The translations under genes were made by a program, and so were the position numbers. A stretch of 54,505 nucleotides of DNA from Gnomoniopsis sp. IMI 355080 (Eukaryota; Ascomycota; Sordariomycetes; Diaporthales; Gnomoniaceae): contig JAPEVC010000232.1 of the NCBI GenBank assembly GCA_027946555.1, positions 1-54,505 of the forward strand, read 5' to 3'. Shown here one piece after another: positions 36,625-48,313 of this stretch (position 1 is its first letter; each line of letters begins with the position of its first letter). The notes beneath the pieces are model-generated. The model was not told where the DNA came from, did not search any database, and saw only the letters and a program-made list of their open reading frames with translations.

Positions 36625-37910
36625 ATGGCATCCCACAAAATGCAAGTGGAGGAGGTCTTTGAGTGTGAATACCAAAGAATAAACCCCTTTTCCGCAGAGA
36701 GTGCCAAAAACGCTGTGGCTAGGAAATGGGACGCAAAGGTTGAGAGGCAAATCAAAATCGCCAACGAACTGTCACGACTCGCTAGCGATGAATACCTCGA
36801 GGACATCATGCAGCATGCTCGGGCTATGGAGGTGGGTCTTGAACTCCCTGAAATGCCCCTATTACTCCGAGTCAGGGGGAGAAAATGCTGACTGGGATAA
36901 TTCAACAGGACGAGACTCTGCCCGATGCCAACCTCATTGACATGCAACGCGAAATCCAGTGGTTCATGCGGCCTTATCTGATTGACTTCCTGATCGAGGC
37001 ACATGCAGCCTTCTCCCTTCTGCGGGAGACGCTGTTCCTGACCATCAACTTGCTCGACAGATACTGCTCAAAGCGTGTCGTGTACAAGCAACACTACCAG
37101 CTCGTTGGCTGTGCAGCGCTGTTGATTGCTGCCAAGTATGGGGACAAGAAGGATCGGGTTCCTCAGATCAACGAGTTGAACAACATGTGCTGCGGCCTCT
37201 ACGATGCTGGCATGTTTACGCAGATGGAAATGCACGTTCTCAACACTCTCGAGTGGAACATTGGTCATCCGACCGTAGACTTCTTCCAGTCCATCATCTG
37301 GGCTGACGAGCAGGATGATCGCGAGGTCCGAGACATGACCGCTTACATCTGCGAGATCGCCCTTTACCACCGTGACTTTGTGTCGACCAAGCCATCGACC
37401 ATGGCTCGCGCCTCGCACGCCCTCGCACGAGCCATCCTTTCCCGACCCGAGGTCAACGACGGCGAGTGGGACCGCGATGCCAGAGATACACTGCTCACAC
37501 TGTCCCAACACCTGCATCAACCATCCGTTACGTTGTCTCGCAAGTACTCATCGAACCACTTTTCTCGCGTCTCGACCAAGCTCGCCGATTTCCTAGCACA
37601 ACAAGCCGCCATTGCAAAGCCCCAAGCCAACGGCCCAGCCACCCCTCCCGCCGAGTATGGCTCCGCCCACACTGCAGACATCTACAGTACTCCTTCCAAG
37701 GGCTTCGGTGCTGTACAAGGCGTTGCCGACGGCTACATGACACCGCCCATTACTCCCGATGGTGCGTCTTTTGGTGTGAATGGACAAGGCGACTCATACT
37801 CAAGATGTCCTGTGACACCCACACCTCAAGCTGGGCTCCCAAGGCCTCCTCAAGCAACCTCACAGCTTGTGTCGTACTTCGAGGCCCAGCACGCAGTGGC
37901 CGGACACTAA
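36625..37910 (+). CDS. G1/S-specific cyclin, CLN/Puc1 type (2 exons)
   Basis: 402 residues. Exon 1 is 36625-36831, the 77-bp intron is 36832-36908 (GTGGGT to ACAG), and exon 2 is 36909-37910. The cyclin box covers about residues 75-200: MQREIQWFMRPYLIDFLIEA, LFLTINLLDRYCSKRVVYK, YQLVGCAALLIAAKYGDKK, then MFTQMEMHVLNTLEWNIGHP. This matches fungal G1 cyclins, which activate Cdc28/Cdk1 at START and link growth to division, rather than mitotic B-type cyclins. The tail from about residue 310 is rich in Ser/Thr-Pro sites (GPATPPAEYG, YSTPSKG, YMTPPITPDG, CPVTPTPQ), consistent with CDK phosphorylation and rapid SCF-driven turnover. The start was chosen because MASHKMQVEEVFECEYQRIN opens the conserved part. 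The upstream 1.8 kb probably includes a long leader. Confidence 0.95.
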
Positions 37911-40446
37911 ATCTCGTCGGGAAGTGTCTCAAGATAGCCTCGTCGACTTCATTTCAACTGTATCGTTGCCTAGTCCACTGAATATAGTGGCCAAAGGTCC
38001 TTGCATATTCCCACCACCGGCATATTGAAGTGTATCATTCCATCGGAGACGGACCCCCAAAAAAAGACTGCATCTGGATACAGCGATTAGGGCATTTAGC
38101 GAGTTTTGGTTTGGTCCATGTGCACATTTCTTCATACCTTGTTTTCAAGATTTCGATTCGATTCGGCATGTTCAGAATTTCTTATTACACCCAGCCCGCC
38201 TTACATTGGGGTTCTTGTCAGGCAGGCTGTTTATACCCACATTCCCCCAAAAACGATTCAAAAAGATCAATCGTCACCAAAAAGGTTCTTCACTTGATTC
38301 TCAACCAAGGACGAGGCTTGATTCCCGCCAAGGAGGTTGTGACGCGTTTGGATGGGGCCGGCACGGAGGCATTGGAGGATCGATGGGGTGGGGGCTCAAA
38401 TTCAGGGACCTGCACATCGACCTGCGATGGAGGAAGTAATACGGGTGCGGAAATCAACGAACCAACGGTGCTGGATTAGTCGGGTGTGCCCTCTACGTAA
38501 TCGGGTCGCCTGGTTACACTGATCCAGCTTGCGCCGTCTAGGAGAGACAACGTGGGCAGAGTGACTTAGGTCCTCAAGTCCCTGCGCTGTCCAGGATCGA
38601 GAGGGAGAACAGAACAAATTGCTAGCAGATACTCCTGTGAAGGGGAGTCTTTTATTCTTATTTTCTTATGTCAAAAAGGGGCGAGACGGTATGGACTGGA
38701 ACGGTACACGTTTTGGAAGGAACCGAAACAGTAACACGCGAAGTTCTTGGTTCATCTGGGCAGCACCAGGACTTTTCCTCGGTGATACTCACTCAGAGGA
38801 AATTTCGCTATGGCTCAGCGGCGGTAACGCACTTTGGGAGCAGTAGAAGACCGCATTGGTTCTATAGACTCATCGTGTGCAGAAAAAAAATCAGACACTC
38901 AGTCTTTTACAAAAACAAACAAACACCGTTTGAAATCCTATGCCTTGACCTCTTGTGTGATAAGTCATTCTTCCCCCTTGGGTGGTCAAGTCATGATCTC
39001 CCAGGGCTTTCACATCCGTTCTACGTAGTAACGAGAGTCTTCACTAGGCCATGGCGACGTTTGCCCATTGCCGGGACATGTGCATTTCCCCAGTTTAATT
39101 CAACTTCGTAATTATGTAAACACCGAAATTAGACGGCAGAAGTAAAACCCCAGCCTGTGTTGTATCTAGTGTACAAAAATAACTGTCCATGCTGTCTCGC
39201 TTGTAAATTGATTCCTTTGCCCCCGGCCTCCCCCCGTCCCCGGCCGCGAAGATCCCGAATGCTCGGGTACCTTCCTGTTTAGGAAATTTTGGCCCCAAAT
39301 GTCGATGTATGATTGGCTGGAGACTGAGAGACCATGATCATTCAGTGTATGAATTGAACTTCGCACCATTCCGACGGTCTCTTTCCCAAGATTTTCGATG
39401 TGTTTGCTAGTCAAAGCTTGGCTACCTATGGTAAGACAAGAAAAGGCATATTTTGGAGGAGCGAATTCCCCAGTGTTTGAGCGTGAATTGTCTCTGGCTG
39501 GGTGCCTCGGAGATTTACGTGCCTGGAAACGAAGGGAAATTGAGAGGGAGAAGCCCCCTTGGCATTTTCCCAGACTCCACACTTTCGTGTTGCGGCACAA
39601 AATCTCGCCTGCGCCTTGTTCAGGAGACCGAGGTGTGTGCTTTTTCTCTGGGGAAGGGGTAATTCAGCCGGGGGTCCGGGTGATCCGGGTGATCCGGAGT
39701 GTCATACCAGCAAAGTTCGGAGCGTAATGTCTATCCATCGGTCTGTGCTCATTGACGAGTTGTGAATGCGAATGACTTGTCTGTGGAGGAGAAAGGGAGC
39801 GACGGTTTTGTTGCACTTTGCTATTCACTTGATCATTTCCTGATTAGTGATTGCCGTGGTGGAATGGAATGACGCCACGACGACTCCACGCCACGGCTTC
39901 AGAAACGGGGAACTGTGCCGGACTGGGGCCAGGTGGGTTCTATGCATGTCAGCAAATGGATTGAGGGCAAGCTGTTACTGTATAGAGGAGGCGTTGACGG
40001 ATTAGGATCGCTGTGTGGATTTCGGCTGGTTTATTCCGCGTGCTTGACACGACTGGCCAAAGCAGCGAGAGCTGATGGGATGTTGAAACCAGAGTTCGTG
40101 AAGCTTCGTTGCTGGCCTTGTCTGCACTAACAGCAGCAAAATGAGCGTGTTCGCCATCATACAACCTCGATACTTCGATGTGAAGTATCTTCGTTCCAGA
40201 ACCCCCCAGATCTTGATCATGCTCTACGATGATAGCATGCTGTCATGAGATCATGTGGATGTGCAGCTTCTGCAGGCTTAACAGACGTCCACTTTCCTAC
40301 ATGGAGGGGGGGGGGGGATCACATGACTTCCTATGACTTTATTACTTCGTCCGAAAGGAAATTCTGTCCTTCATTTGGCAGGCAAAAGTGATTCATGATC
40401 CAGGAATGAAAGATCGGCGTCTAAGGATTTCCTTTAGATCATAGAA
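37911..40446. other. 2.5-kb intergenic region between convergent genes; no gene seen
   Basis: This separates the cyclin (+) from the retropepsin-like gene (-), which converge. Short frames such as 147 codons at 38668-39111 show no family features. Simple structures include a CCGGGTGAT direct repeat at 39676-39693 and a G run of about 12 at 40306-40317. The two 3' untranslated regions probably take up the flanks. Confidence 0.5.
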
Positions 40447-42525
40447 CTAGATACTCGACGAACGACACTGCTTTCGCTGCTCACGTCGCGCGTGCAACTT
40501 TCCGTAGTCCAGATTCCAAGTATGAATCAGAGAACCGTGATTGTCCATGATTGCAATACTCGAGCTAATCTCATGACCCCTTTCACTGACGACATCCTCA
40601 TCGATCAGCTTCCTGCCGTCCTCCAGAGCTGTCTCAAACGTCACCTTCCGTAGGCCCTTGGTCTCGCCACCTAGCTTACGAATATTGGCTACTTCCTGCC
40701 GATTGGCTCGACTCGTTCTCGATATACCATCGAAGGCATCATACGCAAGTCCCGCCGGCAAATTCTCTGTGCTGAGCACTTCGGCCCTCTTTTCGCCTAA
40801 GCAAAGCCGGCCAGTGCCCGGTGCGGAAGCCATGTAGTACGCCAGGAACGGCAGCATGCCTGACAGTCTCTCAGCAGAGAAGGCGCCGTATTTTGGTGTT
40901 TCCACTGTCGGTGGCAGTTTGATGACACGGCTCGGGAAGAAGTGCGCCTCGGAATATGCCACCTGTTCGGTCCACGATTCAGACGGCGAGCCCTGGAGCT
41001 CGAGGCCTACACGTAGCTCAAAGCACAACGCGGAGCTGGTCTGTCCCGCCGCGGTGCTGAGCTGGACAACGGAAGCCGCGTTCATGTCTTGCTTGGAAAA
41101 GCCCAGAAGTTCGAAATCGTCGTGGAGGAGGATGGGAAGCTCGGCTCCGCTGTCGAGCAGCATGTCGAAGAAGAACGTTGGAGCGTCATGCTTTTGCAGA
41201 GTCTCACGTTCAAATCCTCTGGTTTCGGTAGCAGTAGTATCTCGTTGAAACTCGCAAGTTGGGCTGCTTGATCTTTCTGCGATGTCTTGGCTTCCAAGTG
41301 TCTTGCCTCTTGCAGTGAGGCTCTCGCCATTGCTCTGACCTGACTCTTGATGTCCCTTTTCCTTCCTTTCCCGCTTCCTTTTTTTAGAAACCTCACATTC
41401 CGGGCGGGTTTGTTTAGCCACCACCGGTCTCCTCCTCTTGCTACCCACACGACGATGCCTAAGACTATCATCCTTCCGAAAGCCCAGCGGCACTTTATAG
41501 TGACAGGCGTCGTCCTGGAAGCGCTGCGCTTCATGATGATCCAGCGTGGAAAAGCACGAAACCTCCCTGTCGAGATTCAACACAGTACTCTTCTTCGCGA
41601 GCACCTGTTCCCGGCCGTTGGCAAGTGGTGGTTCCCACCAGAGATATCCGGGTCCATATTCCTCGAGATACTGGTCCAATCTCTCTCGCCTATCGATCGT
41701 AAATTCGGAGTAGGTCGCGCAGCTTGTGTCCACAATGTGACCTGCATATATGAGGGTGTACTTTCCGGAGAATCCGATAGTCCCTGTATTGTACCCTTTC
41801 AGAACCGCGGTGATATTGGCCTTCATTGGTTCGCATCCCTCTTCTGGTGTCTCGAGCAAAGTTTTGCCTAGTAACGCAATGCGGGCTTGAATGCGCTCGT
41901 TCTGATACGAAATCAAGTCGGTTTTTGAGATGGAATCTTCATCACGTTCGCTCGCGAGTAATTCTTCATAGACTCGCCTCGCTTCTGACCTGTGCTTGGC
42001 CACTATCTCCAACGAGCTTGAATCTTGGATCTCGTTATACTCATATATTCTGTTCCATTGCAGCAGATGTCTTCTGGCAGCTTCTTTTGCGCCAATATGG
42101 TCCACGTTTATAGACCCCAACGCCAATCGAGGAACGAAGTCTTGGTCCTGATGCTCTTGATTCAAGGCATATCGATTTTGAGGCGGATTCAAGGAGTCCT
42201 CGCCTGTCCAAGCAGTCCTGCGTGGGGTAGTGGCGGTGATTTCTGAGTTGGCGGAGAAGGCAGTCTGTGCTTCTCGCAGTCTTTGGATATTTCCCCTACC
42301 AGGGTACCGTTCGGACGCCTGAACGTTCTGGATCGATTGCATATCTGCTGCAGCAAATTCTTCATCTTGCTCTTGGTCTTGTAAAGCGGGGAGAGTTGAG
42401 GGTAGCAGTCTGGAGTCGAGCGGCCCGTTCACCGTGTTGGCTTGCAAATGCCGAGTCCTTCGTAGTCCAGCACTATTGCCTGGGCTCGATTTGGCACCCC
42501 GAATTTGAGCACGATGGTGTTCCAT
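40447..42525 (-). CDS. Uncharacterised protein with retropepsin-like aspartyl protease domain
   Basis: 692 residues in a single exon. The N-terminal 150 residues are low complexity. A conserved-looking middle block (residues about 160-310) includes IDRRERLDQYLEEYGPGYLW, followed by a basic segment near 370-395 (KKRKRERKEKG) that suits nuclear import. The C-terminal third holds the hallmark FFDMLLDSGAELPILLHDDF with Asp458-Ser-Gly-Ala, the D-[ST]-G-[AS] motif of retropepsin-type aspartyl proteases, then a flap-like QLSTAAGQTSSALCFELRVG and ERLSGMLPFLAYYMASAPGT. There is one DSGA motif, so activity would require dimerisation. Proteins of this layout occur as uncharacterised genes in filamentous ascomycetes, and I see no gag, reverse transcriptase or LTR here, so a domesticated protease domain is more likely than a live element. 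It is divergent from the 1268-residue orphan, 760 bp apart. Peptidase activity is inferred from motif only. Confidence 0.78.
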   Translation of the reverse strand: MEHHRAQIRGAKSSPGNSAGLRRTRHLQANTVNGPLDSRLLPSTLPALQDQEQDEEFAAADMQSIQNVQASERYPGRGNIQRLREAQTAFSANSEITATTPRRTAWTGEDSLNPPQNRYALNQEHQDQDFVPRLALGSINVDHIGAKEAARRHLLQWNRIYEYNEIQDSSSLEIVAKHRSEARRVYEELLASERDEDSISKTDLISYQNERIQARIALLGKTLLETPEEGCEPMKANITAVLKGYNTGTIGFSGKYTLIYAGHIVDTSCATYSEFTIDRRERLDQYLEEYGPGYLWWEPPLANGREQVLAKKSTVLNLDREVSCFSTLDHHEAQRFQDDACHYKVPLGFRKDDSLRHRRVGSKRRRPVVAKQTRPECEVSKKRKRERKEKGHQESGQSNGESLTARGKTLGSQDIAERSSSPTCEFQRDTTATETRGFERETLQKHDAPTFFFDMLLDSGAELPILLHDDFELLGFSKQDMNAASVVQLSTAAGQTSSALCFELRVGLELQGSPSESWTEQVAYSEAHFFPSRVIKLPPTVETPKYGAFSAERLSGMLPFLAYYMASAPGTGRLCLGEKRAEVLSTENLPAGLAYDAFDGISRTSRANRQEVANIRKLGGETKGLRKVTFETALEDGRKLIDEDVVSERGHEISSSIAIMDNHGSLIHTWNLDYGKLHARREQRKQCRSSSI

Positions 42526-43285
42526 ATTTGCCTACTATGCTTTATCTACTGTGAAATCATGATTATTCCAGGCAGGTAGTATTCGAAGACTGGACACAAG
42601 CAGCAGATTGAATTTTGCACAGCGAGCGGGAGCCTCCCGCGGATTCCTCCGTGCCCTTTCATTCAACTATTGTCGCATTCCCGATTCCATACTGGGAGAC
42701 AAAGCAAATTATGTTTAATTGCCCGAAACGATTCTGTCCTTTGAAATGCTTGAGGTCGGTGTGGCCGCGTTGAAATTGTGAAGTCCTTTGTTTTCGAGCT
42801 TTTCCGGAAGCGGCCGGGGAAATATGCTACTTTGTCTTTCTTCATTGTACTCGGTCATCAACAGAACTTTTCTGCAAAGCCGAAAATGGAAGTACTTTAT
42901 AGCAAAGAGAATGTGTTTGGAAATTGCAGGAGAGTCCCAATTGTAACTTTTTTCGGCCGTTTATTACGAGGAAACCACAGTAGGTACCTTGGTATTCAAT
43001 TGATTTCGGTCTCACATAACCTTGGAGATAAGACATGGCTATTGTCCTTCAATCTCCCGACTATTCACATCTCCCTCAGCTTTGAGAGAGTGCTCTGTAA
43101 TTTGTTTTCATCTTTGGTACTCCTCTTGCATGCTTTGCCTTCGCACTCCCAGAAGCTCTCAAGTCTTTCATCGCTGTCAGCGCTTTGGCCGACAGCCATA
43201 GGGAACCATTCGATCGTCTCTCGACCGATTGCCTGAGCCTCGTGCAGCTTTTACTTTCGGACTGCTCCATTGAGGACCAATCACC
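42526..43285. promoter_or_regulatory. Shared divergent promoter region of two uncharacterised genes
   Basis: 760 bp between the start codons of the retropepsin-like gene (-) and the 1268-residue orphan (+). The orphan side is pyrimidine-rich from about 43060 to 43200. No specific binding site was recognised. A shared promoter, and hence co-expression, is inference from geometry. Confidence 0.35.
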
Positions 43286-46200
43286 ATGGATGGCAGTGAT
43301 CAAAGTAACGAGGTTCCAAACCCTGAAGGAAGACCACCTGTAAACTCTGTGGAATTTATCAGAGCACTCCGCAGCTTGATCGAGGATGACCCACGTTGGG
43401 AGAGAGATGAGGCATCGCGGCGCGCCAGAGAATATTGGCGTGAGGTCTTGCTGGATGACTACGAGCGGTTGAGATTTGCGGATATGGACGATCTGAGCAG
43501 AGACACGGACATTGCGGACACGTGGTTTGACAGATTGTTCATAGAAGAAACCGCTTTTGATCTCGACAACCGTGAGGCATGGAATCATCCTGTTTTCCAG
43601 GAGTTTCTGGGCAGATGGTGGCACCCTTACACTCGACTTCCCGTCCTTGCACCTGAGGTAAGATGGAAAAAGACCACCCCCTATCCATTCAACCACCTAG
43701 AGGAAGACTGACACATCAAAGGATTCCATCTCAATGAGTGCAACCACGCCGCCAACGAGCGATAGCTCAGGCACCGGCGTTGAGCCTACCGAGGGAGCAA
43801 CAACAGGCAATGTCGCAGGCTCTGAAGCTGAGGATGTTGGTGGACGAGCAGCAACGAATCTGCCTGATCCGCCTGCGCCTTTGTCCCCTGAATCTGAGCA
43901 TCAGGCTCAAACGCCAGGCAGCCAAGCAAGTAGCGGCACTGCGAGGCAGTCAAGCGGGCCGCCTCCTACACCTGGCGGACCACCCGACAATACATATCCT
44001 ACTCCCTTCTCCGGACCGAGAGTTGACAGATCAAACCGTTCCAGGACTCCTGAATCTCCTAGTATGGTACGCAGAGGAGGGACACGAGATCCGGCACCGC
44101 CAAATAATCGTCCGCCACCTAGAGACTTACCGCAGCAGTCCACGGGCGAAACTAAACAACCCCGCCAGCCAAACCTGTCAGACATGCAACGGCCACACAC
44201 TTGGAGGGACCAGAGACAGCCGCCTATAGGCGCACGTTTGCTGCAGATCCTCAACTGGTTGTACGATGAGGACATTGACCGACGACGGGACTGGGCCAGA
44301 GAGCTGGACGAGGCTGAGGCTTGGGTGCAAGAGCAGTTGGACAAGAGAGATGAAAATGGTCTCGGCGATGACACCATCACGTTGCTTCGACAAGCCGAGG
44401 CTGCGATCAAGACGCACCGTCGGAATGAGCGCTACCATTACCGCACCTTTATGGACCTGAAAATCCCCAACCCGGACGAGTTGCCCAAGTACGCACCACG
44501 GCTGCCCTACAACTCCAGAGACCCCATCGAATTGGGCGTTGCGGGCCCAAAGTCCAAGACGATCGAGATCCTGCCGCATTTTCCAGGCGTCCCAAGGCCC
44601 TGGCGGGCAGTCAACAGCATGTGGCTGACGGAAGAGGAAGCAGCCCTCAACTTGGAACCTCCGCTGCACGAAGCACGTGAAGGGAGGTTATTGGGCCTTG
44701 CTATGGCCGAGGAAAGACTGTGGGCACCGCAACCTGGCCAGCCACCGCAAACGCCTGATAATAACAGGCTCTTGGCCGAAAACATGTCGTATTTATCAGC
44801 TATCGACGAGACCCATGGGAATGCTTTCACAAGGGGCTGGGTATATTGGAGAGAGGGCACCGTCGAGCCGGAGGAGGCAAGAGTTCTCAGTGATGGAACT
44901 CAGTTGCTCAGCACAGATAGGGATTTCGCTTTAGAGCGAGGGGCCCGGCGTGCGGGCTTGCAGACCGCTTTGAGGCAATTCCACAGCTCAGAGAACCACA
45001 TGATTGCAAACAACGGCCGCATGCTCGTCCTGCCTGGCGGAACCAGGGCAGAGGCTGTTCCGGATTTCGAAGAAGTCAAGACAAAGGCAGGCATCGGCAA
45101 CAGTCGCCCCATTCCACTGACTGAGCTGCCTGCAAACCAGATGCAGAGAATTGACGGCAAGACCGATCCCCAGGGTTTTAACGCCAACATGGCGCAGTAC
45201 TGGAGGAAGAGTCACGAGGCAATGCCAGCTGCGCGCCAGCGCGCCATAGATAGGGCATTCCGACGCAGTCCGGATGGCCCGTTTTATGCGCATCCGCGGG
45301 ATGAAAACAGGCCACTTCCGCCAAAGTCTCTCTTCGGCCCGTTTGTGTGGCGAGGCGTGACAGCCAAGGTCCAGCTGCGGCAGGATTGCTTGAGGCAGAT
45401 GAGGGGCCTGAAGAAACTCTTCGATCGCGAAAAGCAGATAGCTCCGCGACAGCTACTTGATGACATGAAGATTGCTTATCAACGAGGTTACGATCTTGAA
45501 GAAGCCCCAAGTGAGCTGCTGCAGCTGGTGGATGGCAGGGACAGGGCGCCAGGCTCGCTTCTAGACAACGATCCTGATGTTGACCAGAAACCGCGCTATT
45601 TGAATCAAGTGGAGTTGGAATGGATTCGGTTTCTTCTCAGTCACTCCATGACCGAGGGAATGGCCAGCGCTGCCCTACCTCGCACCGCCACTTTCTTGAA
45701 CTTCGCCCAGCGGCTCGAACGCATATTCAACGACCCCGGTGATAATCTGTTCCCAGACACTGAGACATCCGTCTCTATCGAAGATTTGATCGCCCATATG
45801 GCCAAAAAGAAAGGCCCGGTAAAAAAGACTATCTTCTATGTGTACGACGTCAAGATGTTCTTGGAGCGGTTGGCGTTCCAGGGACGCTGCCGTTATGTCG
45901 AGGACTGGCGGACCTATGGCCGCGTGAAACGGCCGGTGCTGAAGTATTTCCCGGAGAATCTGATCATTTGGAGGCCCCGCGACGATGAATCTGCCGATCC
46001 AGACAACTTTTCTGAAGACTTGCGCCCTGCGACACCAAGATTCGAGGATTTGCAGACTTGGCACGACATAGTCCATCAGGATCCGCCCGAGGCCTTGCAA
46101 AGAGAGGTCCAAAATTTCATTCTCTGTCTTGCCTACAGATGGGGACATGGAACGAGGCGTCTAGAAACCCAAGAAAAACATTGGAAGGCAGCTCGGCCGC

Positions 46201-47231
46201 TGCCACTCCCAATGGTCAACACCACAATAGGCAGACTCTCGAATAGATTCGAGCTCCATATGGGCAACGGCCAAGATCGAGCAGAAGCACGGCCAGTCAT
46301 CGACGACATGACTATACTCTGGAGGAAAACGCTCAATAAGGGAGAAGAGCATCCGCCAGAGGGCACCACAGCGATCAAGGAGATCCGCAAGGCCGTCATC
46401 CACGAGATTGTGCGCGCAGCTAACATGTTATACCCGGGTCGATCGACCAACTACTTTCGATCGGATGCGCCCAAAACGCGCGAGTCGATTTGGGACTGGG
46501 CCAAACCGGAGGTACGCGGCAATTCGAAGAAATTCTTCAGCCTCAACCGGTGGCCCATCCAGCTCCAGGGCGCCGAGACGCAGCAACGCATCAAAGACGA
46601 TGTCGATGTCGACCCGGATTTCCTCTGGAATCCAATTATCGAGGACCCCACACCCTGGACATACTACCGCCCAAAGGCCAGGCCTTATGGAGAAGACAGG
46701 GACAGGTTTAGGACCGGTGACAGGCATTTCCCGATCGGTGACTCGGCCCGCCAGAGGGAGGTTGTCAAGAATCAAGTGATGGCCATGGTAGGCTCAGGTA
46801 AGATATTCCCATCCTTCATGTCAACTCGGTAGAAAGTACCCTCCCTTTGCTGACTGCCAAATCTGCCTTTAGCAATGGGCATTGTGCCAGACGAGGGCAC
46901 TGCAGATGATGGCATATTCTCAAAGCTGAAGGGTCTGCTTGGCTTTGGCAAGAAGAGGCCGAGAGCTCTTCTTGACAACCCTGATGATGATGACGATCAT
47001 GATGTTGCGCATAGACATAAATTGCCGCGCGTGGAGCCGTCGCTCGCTCCGTCAAGTGTCGATGTAGTCGCTGAGGCTGAAGCCGCGATGAGGGCCCACG
47101 AGGATGCAACGAGGCTCGACGTGCTACCCGCGGACCAAGTACCGGCGGATGCTCAGGACGTGAGATTCATCGACAGATCGGCTATAAGCCGTGATAATGC
47201 CCTGGTTGTGGAACAGAACCTGCCACTATAG
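43286..47231 (+). CDS. Large uncharacterised protein (3 exons, 1268 residues)
   Basis: Exons: 43286-43657, 43722-46797, 46873-47231 (3807 nt, in frame). Intron 1 has GTAAGA, a CTGAC branch-like site and CAAAG. If left in, it gives an early stop at residue 142. Spliced, it joins VLAPE to DSISM in frame with the long exon. Intron 2 (GTAAGA to TTTAG) joins MVGS to AMGIVPDEG. The protein begins with an acidic helical segment, then a Ser/Pro/Gly-rich disordered stretch (about 125-275), then some 870 residues that look folded and charged (for example RLLQILNWLYDEDIDRRRDW and KKTIFYVYDVKMFLERLAFQ). The C-terminal exon has a basic FGKKRPR and an acidic DDDDDHD at about 1186-1192, hinting at a nuclear location. 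No signal peptide or membrane segment is evident. I recognise no family and propose no function. The ATG context CACCATGG is favourable. Confidence 0.75.
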
Positions 47232-48313
47232 GAAGCGAGTATGTGAACAAGACGTCGAGGCTGGAGGCGGAGAGAGGGAGGGTAGGTGGAAGCACACACC
47301 GGCGCGGCTGCACATTTCTTGTTTAATCCTGGGTTTCGATTTAAGGTGTATCGGGTGCAGCAGTATAGCAAGAGTAATCCCGTCTACCCCTTGTGGCATT
47401 TCTGTCTGCGGCATTGGGTCGCCCTTTGCATGTAATGGCCAAGGCAACATTCGCAGGACGAAACTACAGTGGATAGGCCTTTGAACATCAATACAGTGCC
47501 GCTAACAATCGTGCATCAGTATCATATGCGATCTTGATAGTACGTGCGCATGTGGGGCCTGATCTGCCCTTTACACATTCCCTTTACTCAACAACGCGTG
47601 GCATCGTTGTAGCATACTTATCGACTGCCTCGAATTTCTTCTTCGTACATCTACCTTTCGTTGAAGGACCCCTCACCGCGCTGCCGAGAACCGAGCCATC
47701 AAGCCACACACCACATCATATTGCCATGCCGCTGTGGGCTCCAATAGTGGCAGTGGCGACTACCGGATGCTCAAATAGTCCCCAGTGGGCGTACCAAACG
47801 CCTACCCCGCAACGTGCCTGGACACCAGAACCACAGCCATATTCGTTCGTTCAAGGGCAGAAGACACAACAAGTCAGGTTGTCAAAGAATTACGTGCCAG
47901 ATATTTAATGAAAGCGTTCAAAGTAGGAACAAAACTTATCCAGCGTGAGCCGTCCGCGGAAGATAGATAACGCTCCTTGCCGGAGACCGGAACGGCCATC
48001 CTGCCGAATGCCCATGAGATATCGGATGTGAATGTTTCCCACCCTAAACCTTGTCCAGTGACTCCTCAGGTTGGTCAGGACTGGGGCACGATCTACATGC
48101 TGATAAGATACCCATTGGTGGCTATAATGTCGTCTATAATCGGCTCACTCAAAAGCTGATGCTCGAATCGTTGCTTGACAAAAGGAGACTGGAATGCATT
48201 GTATCCGCTCACCACTCAAGTGAAGATCTTCAACCTCCCCTTGAGCCGGGGTATCCTTTGCGGCAGACTGGAATTCTGAAAGAGGACCGATCACCTGACA
48301 GAAAGAGCCAACC
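47232..48313. other. 1.1-kb intergenic region; promoter of the DAL5-like permease
   Basis: No gene supported. It contains the 3' region of the large orphan and the upstream region of the permease. Several short upstream ATG frames lie before 48314 but none looks conserved. Confidence 0.5.
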
